Below, in pieces: positions 1 through 7,476 of a DNA stretch of 14,174 nucleotides. How positions within the stretch are numbered: position 1 is the stretch's first letter; each line of letters opens with the position of its first letter. The translations under genes and the position numbers were made by a program. The stretch is from Paludibacteraceae bacterium (GTDB lineage Bacteria; Bacteroidota; Bacteroidia; Bacteroidales; Paludibacteraceae): contig JAGCQO010000010.1 in NCBI GenBank assembly GCA_017965125.1, forward strand, positions 1 to 14,174, written 5' to 3'. The notes under the pieces are model-generated. The model searched no databases and was not told the origin of the DNA. It saw only the letters and a list, made by a program, of their open reading frames with translations.

Positions 1-617
1 AATACACCCTGAAGCCGCAGGACGAGATAAGCCTAAGCATGTACAGCACCAACAGCGAGGCCATAAAGATGTTCGGAGGCGGACAGAACGTCGGCAACAA
101 CATGATAACCTACAAGGTGTATGACGACGGCACCATCGACATACCATACCTGAAAAAAATAAAGGTGGAGGGACTGACTGTGAGAGAGTGCGGAAAGATG
201 CTGTCCGAGAAGCTCAAGGAATACACCTCGCCAGACCTGTTCGTGAAAGTGGTCATGGCCAGAAAGGTTTACTACGTGATAGGCGAATCGGGCAAGGGCG
301 AGAAGCCGTTCTACAAGGACAAGCTGAATATCTTTGAGGCTCTGGCGCAAAGCGGCGACCTGAGCACACAGGCTGACAGAAAGAGAGTCAAGATATTGAG
401 AAACGAGAACGGAGAGCAGAAAATCATCAAGTTCGACATCCGCTCAAAGGACATTCTGGACTCGGAGTACTACTACATAAAACCTAACGATATAATATAT
501 GTGCCACAGACTCCAGGCTCATTCTTCAAGATAACGTCGTTCTCGTCGTTCCTCGGAGTCATAACATCATCATTGACATTTGTTCTGCTTGTTGTGCAAT
601 ATGCGACACAGAAATAA
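1..617 (+). CDS. Polysaccharide export protein, Wza-like (5' end cut by window)
   Basis: The reading frame is open from the left edge (first full codon at 3) and ends with TAA at 615-617. The ATG at 39 is internal, because the frame upstream of it reads YTLKPQDEISLSM, a typical start of the polysaccharide export (PES) domain. The rest of that domain follows (the DGTIDIP...VEGLTVRE pattern, about 105-260). An SLBB-type domain comes next (KVYYVIGESGKGEKPF to YYYIKPNDIIYVP, about 265-515). A hydrophobic helix of about 19 residues lies just before the C-terminus (about 549-606). The family forms the outer-membrane/periplasmic channel for capsule or exopolysaccharide. The lipoprotein signal expected at the N-terminus lies outside the window. 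The C-terminal membrane helix differs from the amphipathic barrel helix of E. coli Wza. The co-polymerase gene follows after 18 bases in the same frame, which supports one export operon. Confidence 0.93.
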   Translation, partial: YTLKPQDEISLSMYSTNSEAIKMFGGGQNVGNNMITYKVYDDGTIDIPYLKKIKVEGLTVRECGKMLSEKLKEYTSPDLFVKVVMARKVYYVIGESGKGEKPFYKDKLNIFEALAQSGDLSTQADRKRVKILRNENGEQKIIKFDIRSKDILDSEYYYIKPNDIIYVPQTPGSFFKITSFSSFLGVITSSLTFVLLVVQYATQK

Positions 618-635
618 AAAGCATACCATATACTT

Positions 636-3170
636 ATGAACGAAAGCAACAATTTTTACCCAAATACATCTATGGACAACGGTGCTCAGCAGCCACAACA
701 GCCACAGCCGGCTCAGCAGCCGAATGCCGGCCAGACGCAGAACTTCATGAGCCGAGGCCTCGACAACGACTCAAACTCATTCGACGTGATGGCGTGGGTC
801 ATGAGGTTTGTCAGATTCTGGTACTTGTTCGTCATAGGAGTGACGGTCGCGTTGGTCATAGCGCACTACCAGAACAGAAAGTGGCAGCCTATCTATCAGA
901 CCAAGGCGCAGGTGATGCTTGACGCTGGCAAGAACGGCGGCGGATACGGCATGGGAACGGCGATGAACGGTTTCAACCTTCAGGCTGGTTATAGGAACGT
1001 GAACAACCAGATAATCATGTTCGGTTCACACGACTTGATAAGCAAGGTAATCGACAAGCTGCCATTCGACGTGAACTGCTATGTGAAAGGCAAATACAGA
1101 AACGAGAACATATACAAGCACGAGCCTGTAACCATAACAAAGACATTCTCGTCGCCAGACGCCAGAGGATTGGAATTCACCATCACAGACAACAACGACA
1201 ACGCAAGCTACACAATCACATGGAACAGAAACGAGCACGAGTACTCAGCTAAAGGGAAATACGGCATTCCGCTCCAGACTGCGCTTTTCGTGATTAAGGT
1301 GGACTTGAACGAGAACTACTTCCCAAGATATACATTCTGCTTCAACTTCGAGAACAAGGAGGAGCTTGTGAACTCGTACAGCGCGAGACTTAGCTTCGAC
1401 TTCGTGATGAAAGGCTCGTCGGTGATTTCGGTTGAGCTCACTGGTAATGTGGCAGAGAAGGACATCGACTTCATAAACATGCTGTGCGAGACCTTCATCC
1501 AGGAGTCGCTCGACAGAAAGAACGAGGAGGCAAGCAAGACCATCGACTTCATAAACTCGCAGTTAGGCTCAATCGAGGACTCGCTGACTGTGTCTGAAGG
1601 CAAACTCAAGTCATACAGAATAAGCAACCAGATAATCGACATAAACAGCTACTCGGGCCAGATAATCTCAGACAACAGACTGAACGAGAACAAATTCGCC
1701 GAGTTCAAGCTCAAGGAGAATTACTTCGACTATCTGACGAACTATCTGAAATCGAACGTGAACGAGGACATCATCGCCCTGCCTGCCTCACTCGGCATTT
1801 CGGACGGAACGTTGAACCAGTTCGTAGGCAAGTACAACGAGCTCGTGACAAAGAGAAACGAGGTCGGCGAGAAGAACCCATACTACGTAAAGTACACACA
1901 GCAGCTTAACCAGCTGAAAGAGAACATGCTGTCCGTGACCAAGAACATGCGCAGCTCGATGAACATCGAGAAGAGAGACCTGCAGGAAAGGAACAGCAAG
2001 ACTTACGGACAGATAAGCACTCTCCCAGACAAGGAGAGCACACTCAGCAACTACCAGAGACGATTCAAGATACAGGACGACTACTACACGTTCCTGCTGC
2101 AGAAGAGAGCCGAAGCACAAGTGCAGAAAGCGTCGAACTCGGCCGACAACATAATCCTGGAGAAAGCGAGAGTCACTGGAATGATAAACGGCGACGTGAA
2201 GGGCAAGACAAAGACGTTCTACCTCGCTGTGGGAATACTCCTGCCACTGATTTTCGTATTGCTCAAGGTATTCCTGAACACAAAAATCGTCGATAAGAAG
2301 GATGTCGAGAAATATTCGCCATACCCTTACTTCGGTTCTATCAGACACACCAACAGCAAGAGCAAAATCCCTGTGCAAGGCAACCCACGCTCCGGACTTG
2401 CTGAGTCTTACCGTGTGATCAGAACAAGAATCGAGTTCCTCGTGAAGAGACAGGCGCCGACAACCGTGCTCATCACATCGACAGAGTCCGGCGACGGTAA
2501 GACGACGTTCGCGCTGAACTTCGCCGCCATGTACGCCCACACCAAGCGAAAGACGCTGCTCATAGACCTTGACTTGAGAAAGCCGAGTGTCATCGACCGT
2601 CTGAGCCTGCCGAACGACAAGCGAATCGGTATCTCTAACTATCTGATCGGACAGATTGAGGATTACCACGACCTGATAATAACCAACGAGAAATACAACT
2701 TCGACATCATATCCGGAGGTTCCGTTCCGCCTAACCCGGGCGAGCTCATAAGATCGGAAGCCCTCAGAGACCTGATCAACAAGTTCAAGGAGACATACGA
2801 CCACATCGTGATAGACACCTCGCCTATCGGACTTGTGGCCGACGCCTACGCGATGATGTTCAACGTGGACACAAACATCTTCATCGCCAGAAGCGACAAG
2901 ACCAATAAGACATTCTTCGAGAGCATCCTGCAACAGCTCAAGTCGGATAATGTGCAGAACGTGTTCATCGTGCTCAACGACGTTGACGAAAAGAAGGTCA
3001 ACTACTCTAACTACCACGAGTACGGAAGACGCTCATACTACATGAAGAAAGACGAGTACCACAACTACACTCAAGAGTATTTCGACGAGGACGAGGAGGA
3101 AATCGAAGAGAAAAACATGATAAAGAGGTTCGTGAAGAATCTGAAGAATTTAAAACGCGAGTATTTCTAA
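636..3170 (+). CDS. Wzc-like polysaccharide co-polymerase / BY-type tyrosine autokinase
   Basis: This 844-residue inner-membrane protein is expected to control polysaccharide chain length and export, working with the preceding Wza-like protein. The N-terminus is cytosolic and rich in Gln and Pro (about 17-35). Transmembrane helix 1 is at about 62-79. A large Wzz/GNVR-type periplasmic region with predicted coiled coils follows (about 285-330 and 395-500). Helix 2 is at about 528-547. The kinase domain begins with an ExxRxxR motif (E590, R593, R596), which in this family drives ring assembly. Walker A is TESGDGKTT (616-624, K622), Walker A' is TLLIDLDLRKP (640-650), and Walker B is HIVIDTSP (723-730). 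The tail holds nine tyrosines from Y790 to Y843, the usual autophosphorylation cluster, then an acidic stretch. ATG 636 is the first start after an in-frame stop, and no Shine-Dalgarno is seen. Kinase activity is inferred from motifs. Confidence 0.96.
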   Translation: MNESNNFYPNTSMDNGAQQPQQPQPAQQPNAGQTQNFMSRGLDNDSNSFDVMAWVMRFVRFWYLFVIGVTVALVIAHYQNRKWQPIYQTKAQVMLDAGKNGGGYGMGTAMNGFNLQAGYRNVNNQIIMFGSHDLISKVIDKLPFDVNCYVKGKYRNENIYKHEPVTITKTFSSPDARGLEFTITDNNDNASYTITWNRNEHEYSAKGKYGIPLQTALFVIKVDLNENYFPRYTFCFNFENKEELVNSYSARLSFDFVMKGSSVISVELTGNVAEKDIDFINMLCETFIQESLDRKNEEASKTIDFINSQLGSIEDSLTVSEGKLKSYRISNQIIDINSYSGQIISDNRLNENKFAEFKLKENYFDYLTNYLKSNVNEDIIALPASLGISDGTLNQFVGKYNELVTKRNEVGEKNPYYVKYTQQLNQLKENMLSVTKNMRSSMNIEKRDLQERNSKTYGQISTLPDKESTLSNYQRRFKIQDDYYTFLLQKRAEAQVQKASNSADNIILEKARVTGMINGDVKGKTKTFYLAVGILLPLIFVLLKVFLNTKIVDKKDVEKYSPYPYFGSIRHTNSKSKIPVQGNPRSGLAESYRVIRTRIEFLVKRQAPTTVLITSTESGDGKTTFALNFAAMYAHTKRKTLLIDLDLRKPSVIDRLSLPNDKRIGISNYLIGQIEDYHDLIITNEKYNFDIISGGSVPPNPGELIRSEALRDLINKFKETYDHIVIDTSPIGLVADAYAMMFNVDTNIFIARSDKTNKTFFESILQQLKSDNVQNVFIVLNDVDEKKVNYSNYHEYGRRSYYMKKDEYHNYTQEYFDEDEEEIEEKNMIKRFVKNLKNLKREYF

Positions 3171-3182
3171 TCAAAAATATAT

Positions 3183-4475
3183 ATGAAAAAACAAGACATT
3201 AAAATCGCAGTCGTCGGACTGGGTTATGTTGGAATGCCACTTGCTGTCGAGTTCAGCAAGCTGTATGACGTTCTTGGATTTGACATTAATAAAGCAAGAA
3301 TAGACGAGTTGAACTCGGGACAAGACCACACTCTGGAAATCGAGCCAGAGAAACTCACAGAAGCCATAAACAGAGGAAAAAGCGGAAACATAGGACTGAA
3401 ATTCACCAACGACATAGAAAGACTGAAAGACAGAAACGTCTTCATAGTCGCTGTGCCAACGGGAATCGACAAGTTCAACACCCCAGACCTCAGACCGCTT
3501 CTCGGAGCAAGCAAGACCGTGGGCGAGGCTTTGTCCAAAGGTGACATAGTCATCTACGAATCAACGGTTTACCCTGGATGCACAGAAGAGGACTGCGTGC
3601 CGGTTCTCGAGAAGACCTCAGGACTGAAGTTCAACAAGGACTTCTTCTGCGGATATTCTCCAGAAAGAATAAATCCGGGAGACAAGGTAAACACACTGAC
3701 AAAAATCAGAAAAGTGACCTCCGGCTCAACTCCAGAGGTAGCCGAGTTTGTTGACTCGCTCTACTCTTCCATCCTCGAGGTTGAGACATTCAAAGCAAGC
3801 TCAATAAAAGTGGCAGAGGCGTCGAAGGCAATAGAGAACGCGCAAAGAGACGTCAACATCTCGTTCATGAACGAATTGGCGTTGATATTCGACAAGATAG
3901 GAATCGACACAAACGACGTAATCGACGCGGCATGTTCAAAGTGGAACTTCAAGCAGTACAGACCAGGACTCGTGGGCGGACACTGCATCGGCGTTGACCC
4001 CTACTACCTCGTGCACAAGGCGAAAGCCGTGGGTTACTACCCTGAGGTGATTTCTTCGGGCAGACGCGTGAACAACAGCATCGCCGAGCACATAGCAAAC
4101 AAAGTCATGAAGCTGATGATAGGCAAAGGCGACAGAATCAAAGGAGCGAAAGTCCTGCTGATGGGCATCACGTTCAAAGAGAACTGCCCTGACATCAGAA
4201 ACACAAAGGTCGTTGATATATACAACGAGCTGGTAGATTTCGGTGTGGAAGTCGATGTCTATGACCCATGGGCCGACGCTGAAGAAGTGAAGGACGAATA
4301 CGGAATAGAGCTGAAGAACGAGGTCGATAACGAAAAGCTGTACGACGGAGTGATATTAGCCGTAGCGCATAGACAGTTCAACGACTACGACTTCAAACGT
4401 CAGAAAGAAAACAACGCCGTGATTTATGACGTCAAGAATTTCTTGCCAAAAGACATAACCGACGGCAGGCTTTAA
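3183..4475 (+). CDS. UDP-N-acetylhexosamine 6-dehydrogenase (TviB/WbpO-type nucleotide sugar dehydrogenase)
   Basis: The enzyme oxidises C6 of a UDP-HexNAc twice with NAD+ to give a UDP-HexNAc uronic acid, a precursor of acidic capsule or O-antigen sugars. The N-terminal Rossmann fold has GLGYVG (12-17) and an acidic residue, D34, in GFDIN. The central domain has SPERINPGD (159-167) and AEASKAIENAQRD, with K215 and N219 in the positions conserved in the family. The nucleophile is C268 in GGHCIGVDPYY. The C-terminal UDP-binding domain has GITFKENCPDIRNTK (328-342). The length of 430 residues is normal. The GHCIGVDPYYL signature and the HTLEIEP segment favour the TviB/VipA/WbpO branch over plain UDP-glucose dehydrogenase. 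The sequence does not settle GlcNAc versus GalNAc. The gene starts 12 bases after the kinase gene and is followed by a strong terminator, so it is the last gene of the polysaccharide transcript. Confidence 0.94.
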   Translation: MKKQDIKIAVVGLGYVGMPLAVEFSKLYDVLGFDINKARIDELNSGQDHTLEIEPEKLTEAINRGKSGNIGLKFTNDIERLKDRNVFIVAVPTGIDKFNTPDLRPLLGASKTVGEALSKGDIVIYESTVYPGCTEEDCVPVLEKTSGLKFNKDFFCGYSPERINPGDKVNTLTKIRKVTSGSTPEVAEFVDSLYSSILEVETFKASSIKVAEASKAIENAQRDVNISFMNELALIFDKIGIDTNDVIDAACSKWNFKQYRPGLVGGHCIGVDPYYLVHKAKAVGYYPEVISSGRRVNNSIAEHIANKVMKLMIGKGDRIKGAKVLLMGITFKENCPDIRNTKVVDIYNELVDFGVEVDVYDPWADAEEVKDEYGIELKNEVDNEKLYDGVILAVAHRQFNDYDFKRQKENNAVIYDVKNFLPKDITDGRL

Positions 4476-4499
4476 GACAACGGCAACACAATAATAAAA

Positions 4500-4538
4500 G
4501 AGCACCGGGACAAAGATTCTTCGGTGCTCCTTTTTTTT
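4500..4538 (+). terminator. Rho-independent terminator of the polysaccharide operon
   Basis: A perfect 8-bp stem is formed by GAGCACCG (4500-4507) and CGGTGCTC (4522-4529) around a 14-base loop. One C then leads into eight T residues (4531-4538). It lies 24 bases after the dehydrogenase stop codon. It should separate polysaccharide transcription from the nuo operon. Confidence 0.9.
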
Positions 4539-4540
4539 CT

Positions 4541-4686
4541 GTAGATTAATGATGTTTTGACCGAGCGAAAACATCAGCTTTGGCATCTTTTTTTTGTTTG
4601 CAGACGAAATCCGTAATTAAAGATTTTTTTCTTTAAAAAAACATTAATTTTATGTTCTTCAGCATAAATATTATGTCTATAAATCT
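4541..4686. promoter_or_regulatory. AT-rich non-coding region with three inverted repeats upstream of nuoA
   Basis: No plausible gene is present here. Three dyads are visible. GATGTTTT (4551-4558) pairs with AAAACATC (4568-4575), 8 bp with a 9-base loop. TTAAAGA (4617-4623) pairs with TCTTTAA (4630-4636), 7 bp around six T. TTTATG (4649-4654) pairs with CATAAA (4663-4668), 6 bp with an 8-base loop. A run of eight T lies at 4588-4595. The dyads sit about 20 to 140 bases upstream of the likely nuo -7 box, so they are candidates for regulator sites or upstream promoter elements. AT-rich DNA produces such repeats by chance, so their function is uncertain. Confidence 0.4.
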
Positions 4687-4694
4687 TACATTTG
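4687..4694 (+). promoter_or_regulatory. Predicted nuo promoter -7 box (Bacteroidetes TAnnTTTG type)
   Basis: TACATTTG matches the known Bacteroidetes -7 consensus TAnnTTTG exactly and lies 23 bases before the nuoA start. It implies a short leader beginning near 4700. No good TTTG -33 element lies at the expected spacing (around 4664-4667 is ATAA), so recognition would rest on the -7 box or on an activator. A weaker alternative -7 box, TAATTTTA, is at 4645-4652. Confidence 0.55.
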
Positions 4695-4717
4695 CAAACG
4701 AATAAAACTCACAAACT

Positions 4718-5068
4718 ATGAACGAGTCATTTCTTATTGTCGCCTTAGTGACAGCGATGGTGTTAGTGATAGCCGGTTCTGTAATCGCGCTCATCATCGC
4801 CCCAAAAACACAAAACGAGCAAAAGGGAGAACCATACGAATGTGGAGTGCTGACAAGAGGCACATCTTGGTTGCCTTTCCGAGTGGGATACTACCTGTTC
4901 GCCATCTTGTTTCTGATGTTCGATGTTGAAACAGTTTACTTGTTTCCTTGGGCTGTCGTAATGCAAAGCATGGGAGTGCAAGGACTTGCAGTGGTAGGAC
5001 TCTTCTTAGCGATTCTTGCTCTCGGACTTGCATACGCATGGAAGAAGGGCGCACTTGAATGGAAATAA
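4718..5068 (+). CDS. nuoA: NADH-quinone oxidoreductase subunit A (NuoA)
   Basis: This is a small membrane subunit of complex I that sits next to the quinone channel with NuoH, NuoJ and NuoK. The 116-residue protein has three membrane helices (about 3-27, 58-80 and 86-108). The signature loop is PYECGV (39-44, with C42), followed by the FDVETVYLFPWA motif (68-79), whose acidic residues D69 and E71 are conserved in the family. The length is close to the usual 115-150. It is the first gene of the nuo operon, directly after the predicted promoter. The ATG at 4718 is the only sensible start and gives the full first helix. It is separated from nuoB by 82 bases holding a terminator-like hairpin, the widest gap in the operon. 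Confidence 0.97.
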   Translation: MNESFLIVALVTAMVLVIAGSVIALIIAPKTQNEQKGEPYECGVLTRGTSWLPFRVGYYLFAILFLMFDVETVYLFPWAVVMQSMGVQGLAVVGLFLAILALGLAYAWKKGALEWK

Positions 5069-5076
5069 AACACTAC

Positions 5077-5115
5077 GGCTACACGCATACACGCTTGTAG
5101 CCTTTTACTTTTTTT
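5077..5115 (+). terminator. Terminator-like hairpin between nuoA and nuoB (possible attenuator)
   Basis: A 7-bp stem is formed by GGCTACA (5077-5083) and TGTAGCC (5096-5102). Past one mismatch it can extend by two GC pairs. It is followed by TTTT and then seven T (5109-5115). The form is that of an intrinsic terminator, but it lies inside an operon whose remaining genes continue on the same strand. Partial read-through, adjusting NuoA relative to downstream subunits, is an inference. I saw no convincing TAnnTTTG promoter between it and nuoB. Confidence 0.6.
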
Positions 5116-5150
5116 GCACATAAGTCTTTTACAGAAAAAATCATAGACAA

Positions 5151-5795
5151 ATGAAGATAAAAAGCATACACATAAAAAACATACCTAACGAGGAATTCAA
5201 GGACAACGAATATCTTGAGCAGTATGTTGAAGAGCTGAAAAAGAACGGCACAAGTGTAGCTGTCACAAAATTGTCAGACCTCCTCAACTGGGGACACTCG
5301 AACTCAGTTTGGCCATTGACTTTCGGAACGTCATGCTGCGCCATCGAGTTCATGTGCGTGGCCGCTGCAAGAAATGACTTCGCCAGATTCGGATGGGAGG
5401 TGACAAGAAACTCGCCAAGACAGGCCGACGTGATTTTCGTATCAGGTACCATCGTCAAGAAAATGGCTCCAGTACTGAAAAGACTTTACGACCAGATGGC
5501 CGAGCCTAAATACGTAATCGCCATGGGCGGATGCGCCTCTACCGGAGGTCCGTTCCAGTCGTCATACAGCGTAGTGAAGGGCGTTGACCAGATTATCCCT
5601 GTGGACGTTTACATCCCGGGATGCCCTCCAAGACCCGAGGCTGTATTGTACGGCATGATGCAGCTCGCGAGAAAGATCAAGCTCGAGAACTACTTCGCAA
5701 AGGAGAGGCTCGAGATAAAGGAGAATGTGCCTCTCGCAGAGATAGCCAAGGAGAACAAGGCTGCAAAACAAGAAAAGGCGGCTGCCGCTAAGTAA
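5151..5795 (+). CDS. nuoB: NADH-quinone oxidoreductase subunit B (NuoB), N2 cluster subunit
   Basis: NuoB carries the terminal 4Fe-4S cluster N2, which passes electrons to quinone at the NuoB/NuoD interface. The four expected ligands are present: the tandem C62-C63 in [10 protein letters not shown]128 in MGGCAS, and C158 in PGCPPRPEA. Other family motifs are SPRQADV (88-94) and [12 protein letters not shown] (105-116). The core ends near residue 178. It is followed by an extra tail of about 35 residues rich in Lys, Ala and Glu, ending in AAAAK, which is probably disordered. At 214 residues it is comparable to other bacterial NuoB proteins, but with this unusual tail. The start at 5151 is preceded by an A-rich leader without a Shine-Dalgarno sequence. 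Confidence 0.97.
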   Translation: MKIKSIHIKNIPNEEFKDNEYLEQYVEELKKNGTSVAVTKLSDLLNWGHSNSVWPLTFGTSCCAIEFMCVAAARNDFARFGWEVTRNSPRQADVIFVSGTIVKKMAPVLKRLYDQMAEPKYVIAMGGCASTGGPFQSSYSVVKGVDQIIPVDVYIPGCPPRPEAVLYGMMQLARKIKLENYFAKERLEIKENVPLAEIAKENKAAKQEKAAAAK

Positions 5796-5829
5796 TCATA
5801 AAAAGGACTTTCACACAATCTATATATAA

Positions 5830-7464
5830 ATGGAGAATCTGAAAGAGAAAATACAGGCAATAGCACCAAGTGCTGTATTTGAGGAAAACACACAAGTGCT
5901 GACAGTTGATGTTGACAAGAACGAGTTGCATCAACTGGCGGAGAATCTGAAAAACGACGAGAGTTTGGCTTTCGATTATCTGCAGGACATCATAGGACTT
6001 GACCTGGGCGACGCTCTGGGCGTGAACTACAGACTGTTCTCTACAAAGAACAACAACCAGGCGCTTGTAGTCAAGACTAAGACAGACGACAGAGAGAACC
6101 CTACACTGCACTCTGTTAGCAACTTATGGCAGTCTGCAAACTTGTACGAGAGAGAGGTTTACGACTTCCTCGGAATAAAGTTCATCGGACACCCTGACTT
6201 GAGAAGACTGTTCCTCAGACCAGACTGGAAGGGATTCCCACTCAGAAAGGACTATGACATCGAATCGAACCCTGTGACTCTGAAGAACGAGTCAGTGGAA
6301 GAGTTCGAAGGCTCGGAGAAGCTTGAGCTTGACTCAAACGGCCATATCAAAGAGTCGAACTTCCAGCTCTTCGACGACAAGGACTACGTTGTCAGCTTCG
6401 GTCCGCAGCACCCTTCTACACACGGTGTGCTCCAACTGAGAGTTTCGCTCAACGGCGAGACCGTAAAACACATAGACCCAAACTTTGGATACATACACAG
6501 AGGAATCGAGAAGATGTGTGAAAGCTACACATATCCTAAGATACTCCACCTCTGCGAAAGACTGGATTACCTTTCAGCAGCCATAAACAGACACGGATTC
6601 TGCCTGTGCGTCGAGAAAGCGCTTGAGCTTGAAGTGCCAGAGAGAGCCGTTTACGTAAGAACCATCTTCGACGAGCTGACACGTATAGCGTCGCACTTGC
6701 TCGGATGGGCTTCTATGGCTAACGATATGGGTGCTATCACAGCATTCATCTACGGAATGAGGGACCGTGAGAAAATCATGGATATATTCGAGGAGACTGC
6801 AGGCGGAAGACTGTTCACTAACTACAGCGTTATCGGCGGTCTGATGCAGGACATCCACCCTAACTTCCAGAAGAGAGTGAAGGAATTCATCCCATACATG
6901 AGAAAGATGCTCAAGGAATACCACACTCTGTTCACAAACAACCCTATCGCCAAGCAGAGAATGCTTTCTGCAGGATGGCTCAAAATCGACGACGCTATTT
7001 CTTACGGCGTGACAGGTCCTTCCGGCAGAGCTTCCAACTGGCACAACGACATCAGAAAGATCGAACCATACGCAGCTTACAACAAAGTGAACTTCAACGA
7101 GATAACGAGAGAAAACGGAGGCTCGTTCGACAGATATATGGTGAGACTTGACGAGATACTCGAATCACTCTCTATCATAGAGCAGCTGATAGACAACATC
7201 CCAGACGGCGACTACAAGGCTAAGACCAAGCCTATCATCAAGCTGCCAGAAGGCGAATTCTATCAGAGAGTTGAGAACGCAAGAGGCGATTTCAACATCT
7301 ACATCAACAGCAAGGGCGACAAGACACCATACAGAGTGAAGTTCAGAAGCCCAAGCGAGACACTGGTTTCTGCTCTTGAGCCAACCGTTAAGGGAGAGAA
7401 GATTGCCGATCTGATAATGATTGGCGGTTCGTTAGATTATGTAATACCTTGTATTGACAGATAA
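5830..7464 (+). CDS. nuoCD: Fused NADH-quinone oxidoreductase subunit C/D (NuoCD)
   Basis: This 544-residue protein forms the peripheral scaffold and half of the quinone pocket of complex I. The NuoC part (about 1-145) ends in the signature LYEREVYDFLGI...HPDLRRLFLRPDWKGFPLRKDY (106-142). An acidic linker (about 150-182) leads into NuoD. Its motif FGPQHPSTHG (190-199) contributes H194 and H198, and DYLS contributes Y247, the residues known to face the quinone head group. ANDMGA (297-302) is also conserved. The segment GPSGRASNWHNDIRK (396-410) and the ending GSLDYVIPCIDR are variants of the usual NuoD sequence. C and D are also fused in E. coli, where the protein is about 600 residues. No NuoE, NuoF or NuoG gene follows; nuoH starts 12 bases later. 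Confidence 0.97.
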   Translation: MENLKEKIQAIAPSAVFEENTQVLTVDVDKNELHQLAENLKNDESLAFDYLQDIIGLDLGDALGVNYRLFSTKNNNQALVVKTKTDDRENPTLHSVSNLWQSANLYEREVYDFLGIKFIGHPDLRRLFLRPDWKGFPLRKDYDIESNPVTLKNESVEEFEGSEKLELDSNGHIKESNFQLFDDKDYVVSFGPQHPSTHGVLQLRVSLNGETVKHIDPNFGYIHRGIEKMCESYTYPKILHLCERLDYLSAAINRHGFCLCVEKALELEVPERAVYVRTIFDELTRIASHLLGWASMANDMGAITAFIYGMRDREKIMDIFEETAGGRLFTNYSVIGGLMQDIHPNFQKRVKEFIPYMRKMLKEYHTLFTNNPIAKQRMLSAGWLKIDDAISYGVTGPSGRASNWHNDIRKIEPYAAYNKVNFNEITRENGGSFDRYMVRLDEILESLSIIEQLIDNIPDGDYKAKTKPIIKLPEGEFYQRVENARGDFNIYINSKGDKTPYRVKFRSPSETLVSALEPTVKGEKIADLIMIGGSLDYVIPCIDR

Positions 7465-7476
7465 AAGAACAGCAAT

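Noticed and set aside
39..617. Treating the export protein as starting at ATG 39
   Set aside because: The frame is open to the left edge, and the codons before 39 encode a conserved part of the export domain, so the gene starts outside the window.
1788..3017. A 409-codon open frame on the minus strand opposite the kinase gene
   Set aside because: It lies fully within a gene with clear Walker motifs. Its translation is low-complexity, rich in Val, Leu, His and Arg, with no recognisable domain. Biased codon use on the + strand explains the lack of antisense stops.
4356..4863. Two minus-strand frames of 76 codons each (4356-4586 and 4633-4863) spanning the polysaccharide-nuo gap
   Set aside because: Both overlap conserved coding ends, the terminator or the promoter. 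Neither shows a family motif.
5109..5150. A possible second promoter for nuoB after the hairpin
   Set aside because: TTTG at 5113-5116 could be a -33 box, but nothing resembling TAnnTTTG lies at the right spacing.
6574..7044. A 156-codon minus-strand frame inside nuoCD
   Set aside because: It is opposite a conserved part of NuoD, has no domain I recognise and no promoter, so it is a shadow frame.
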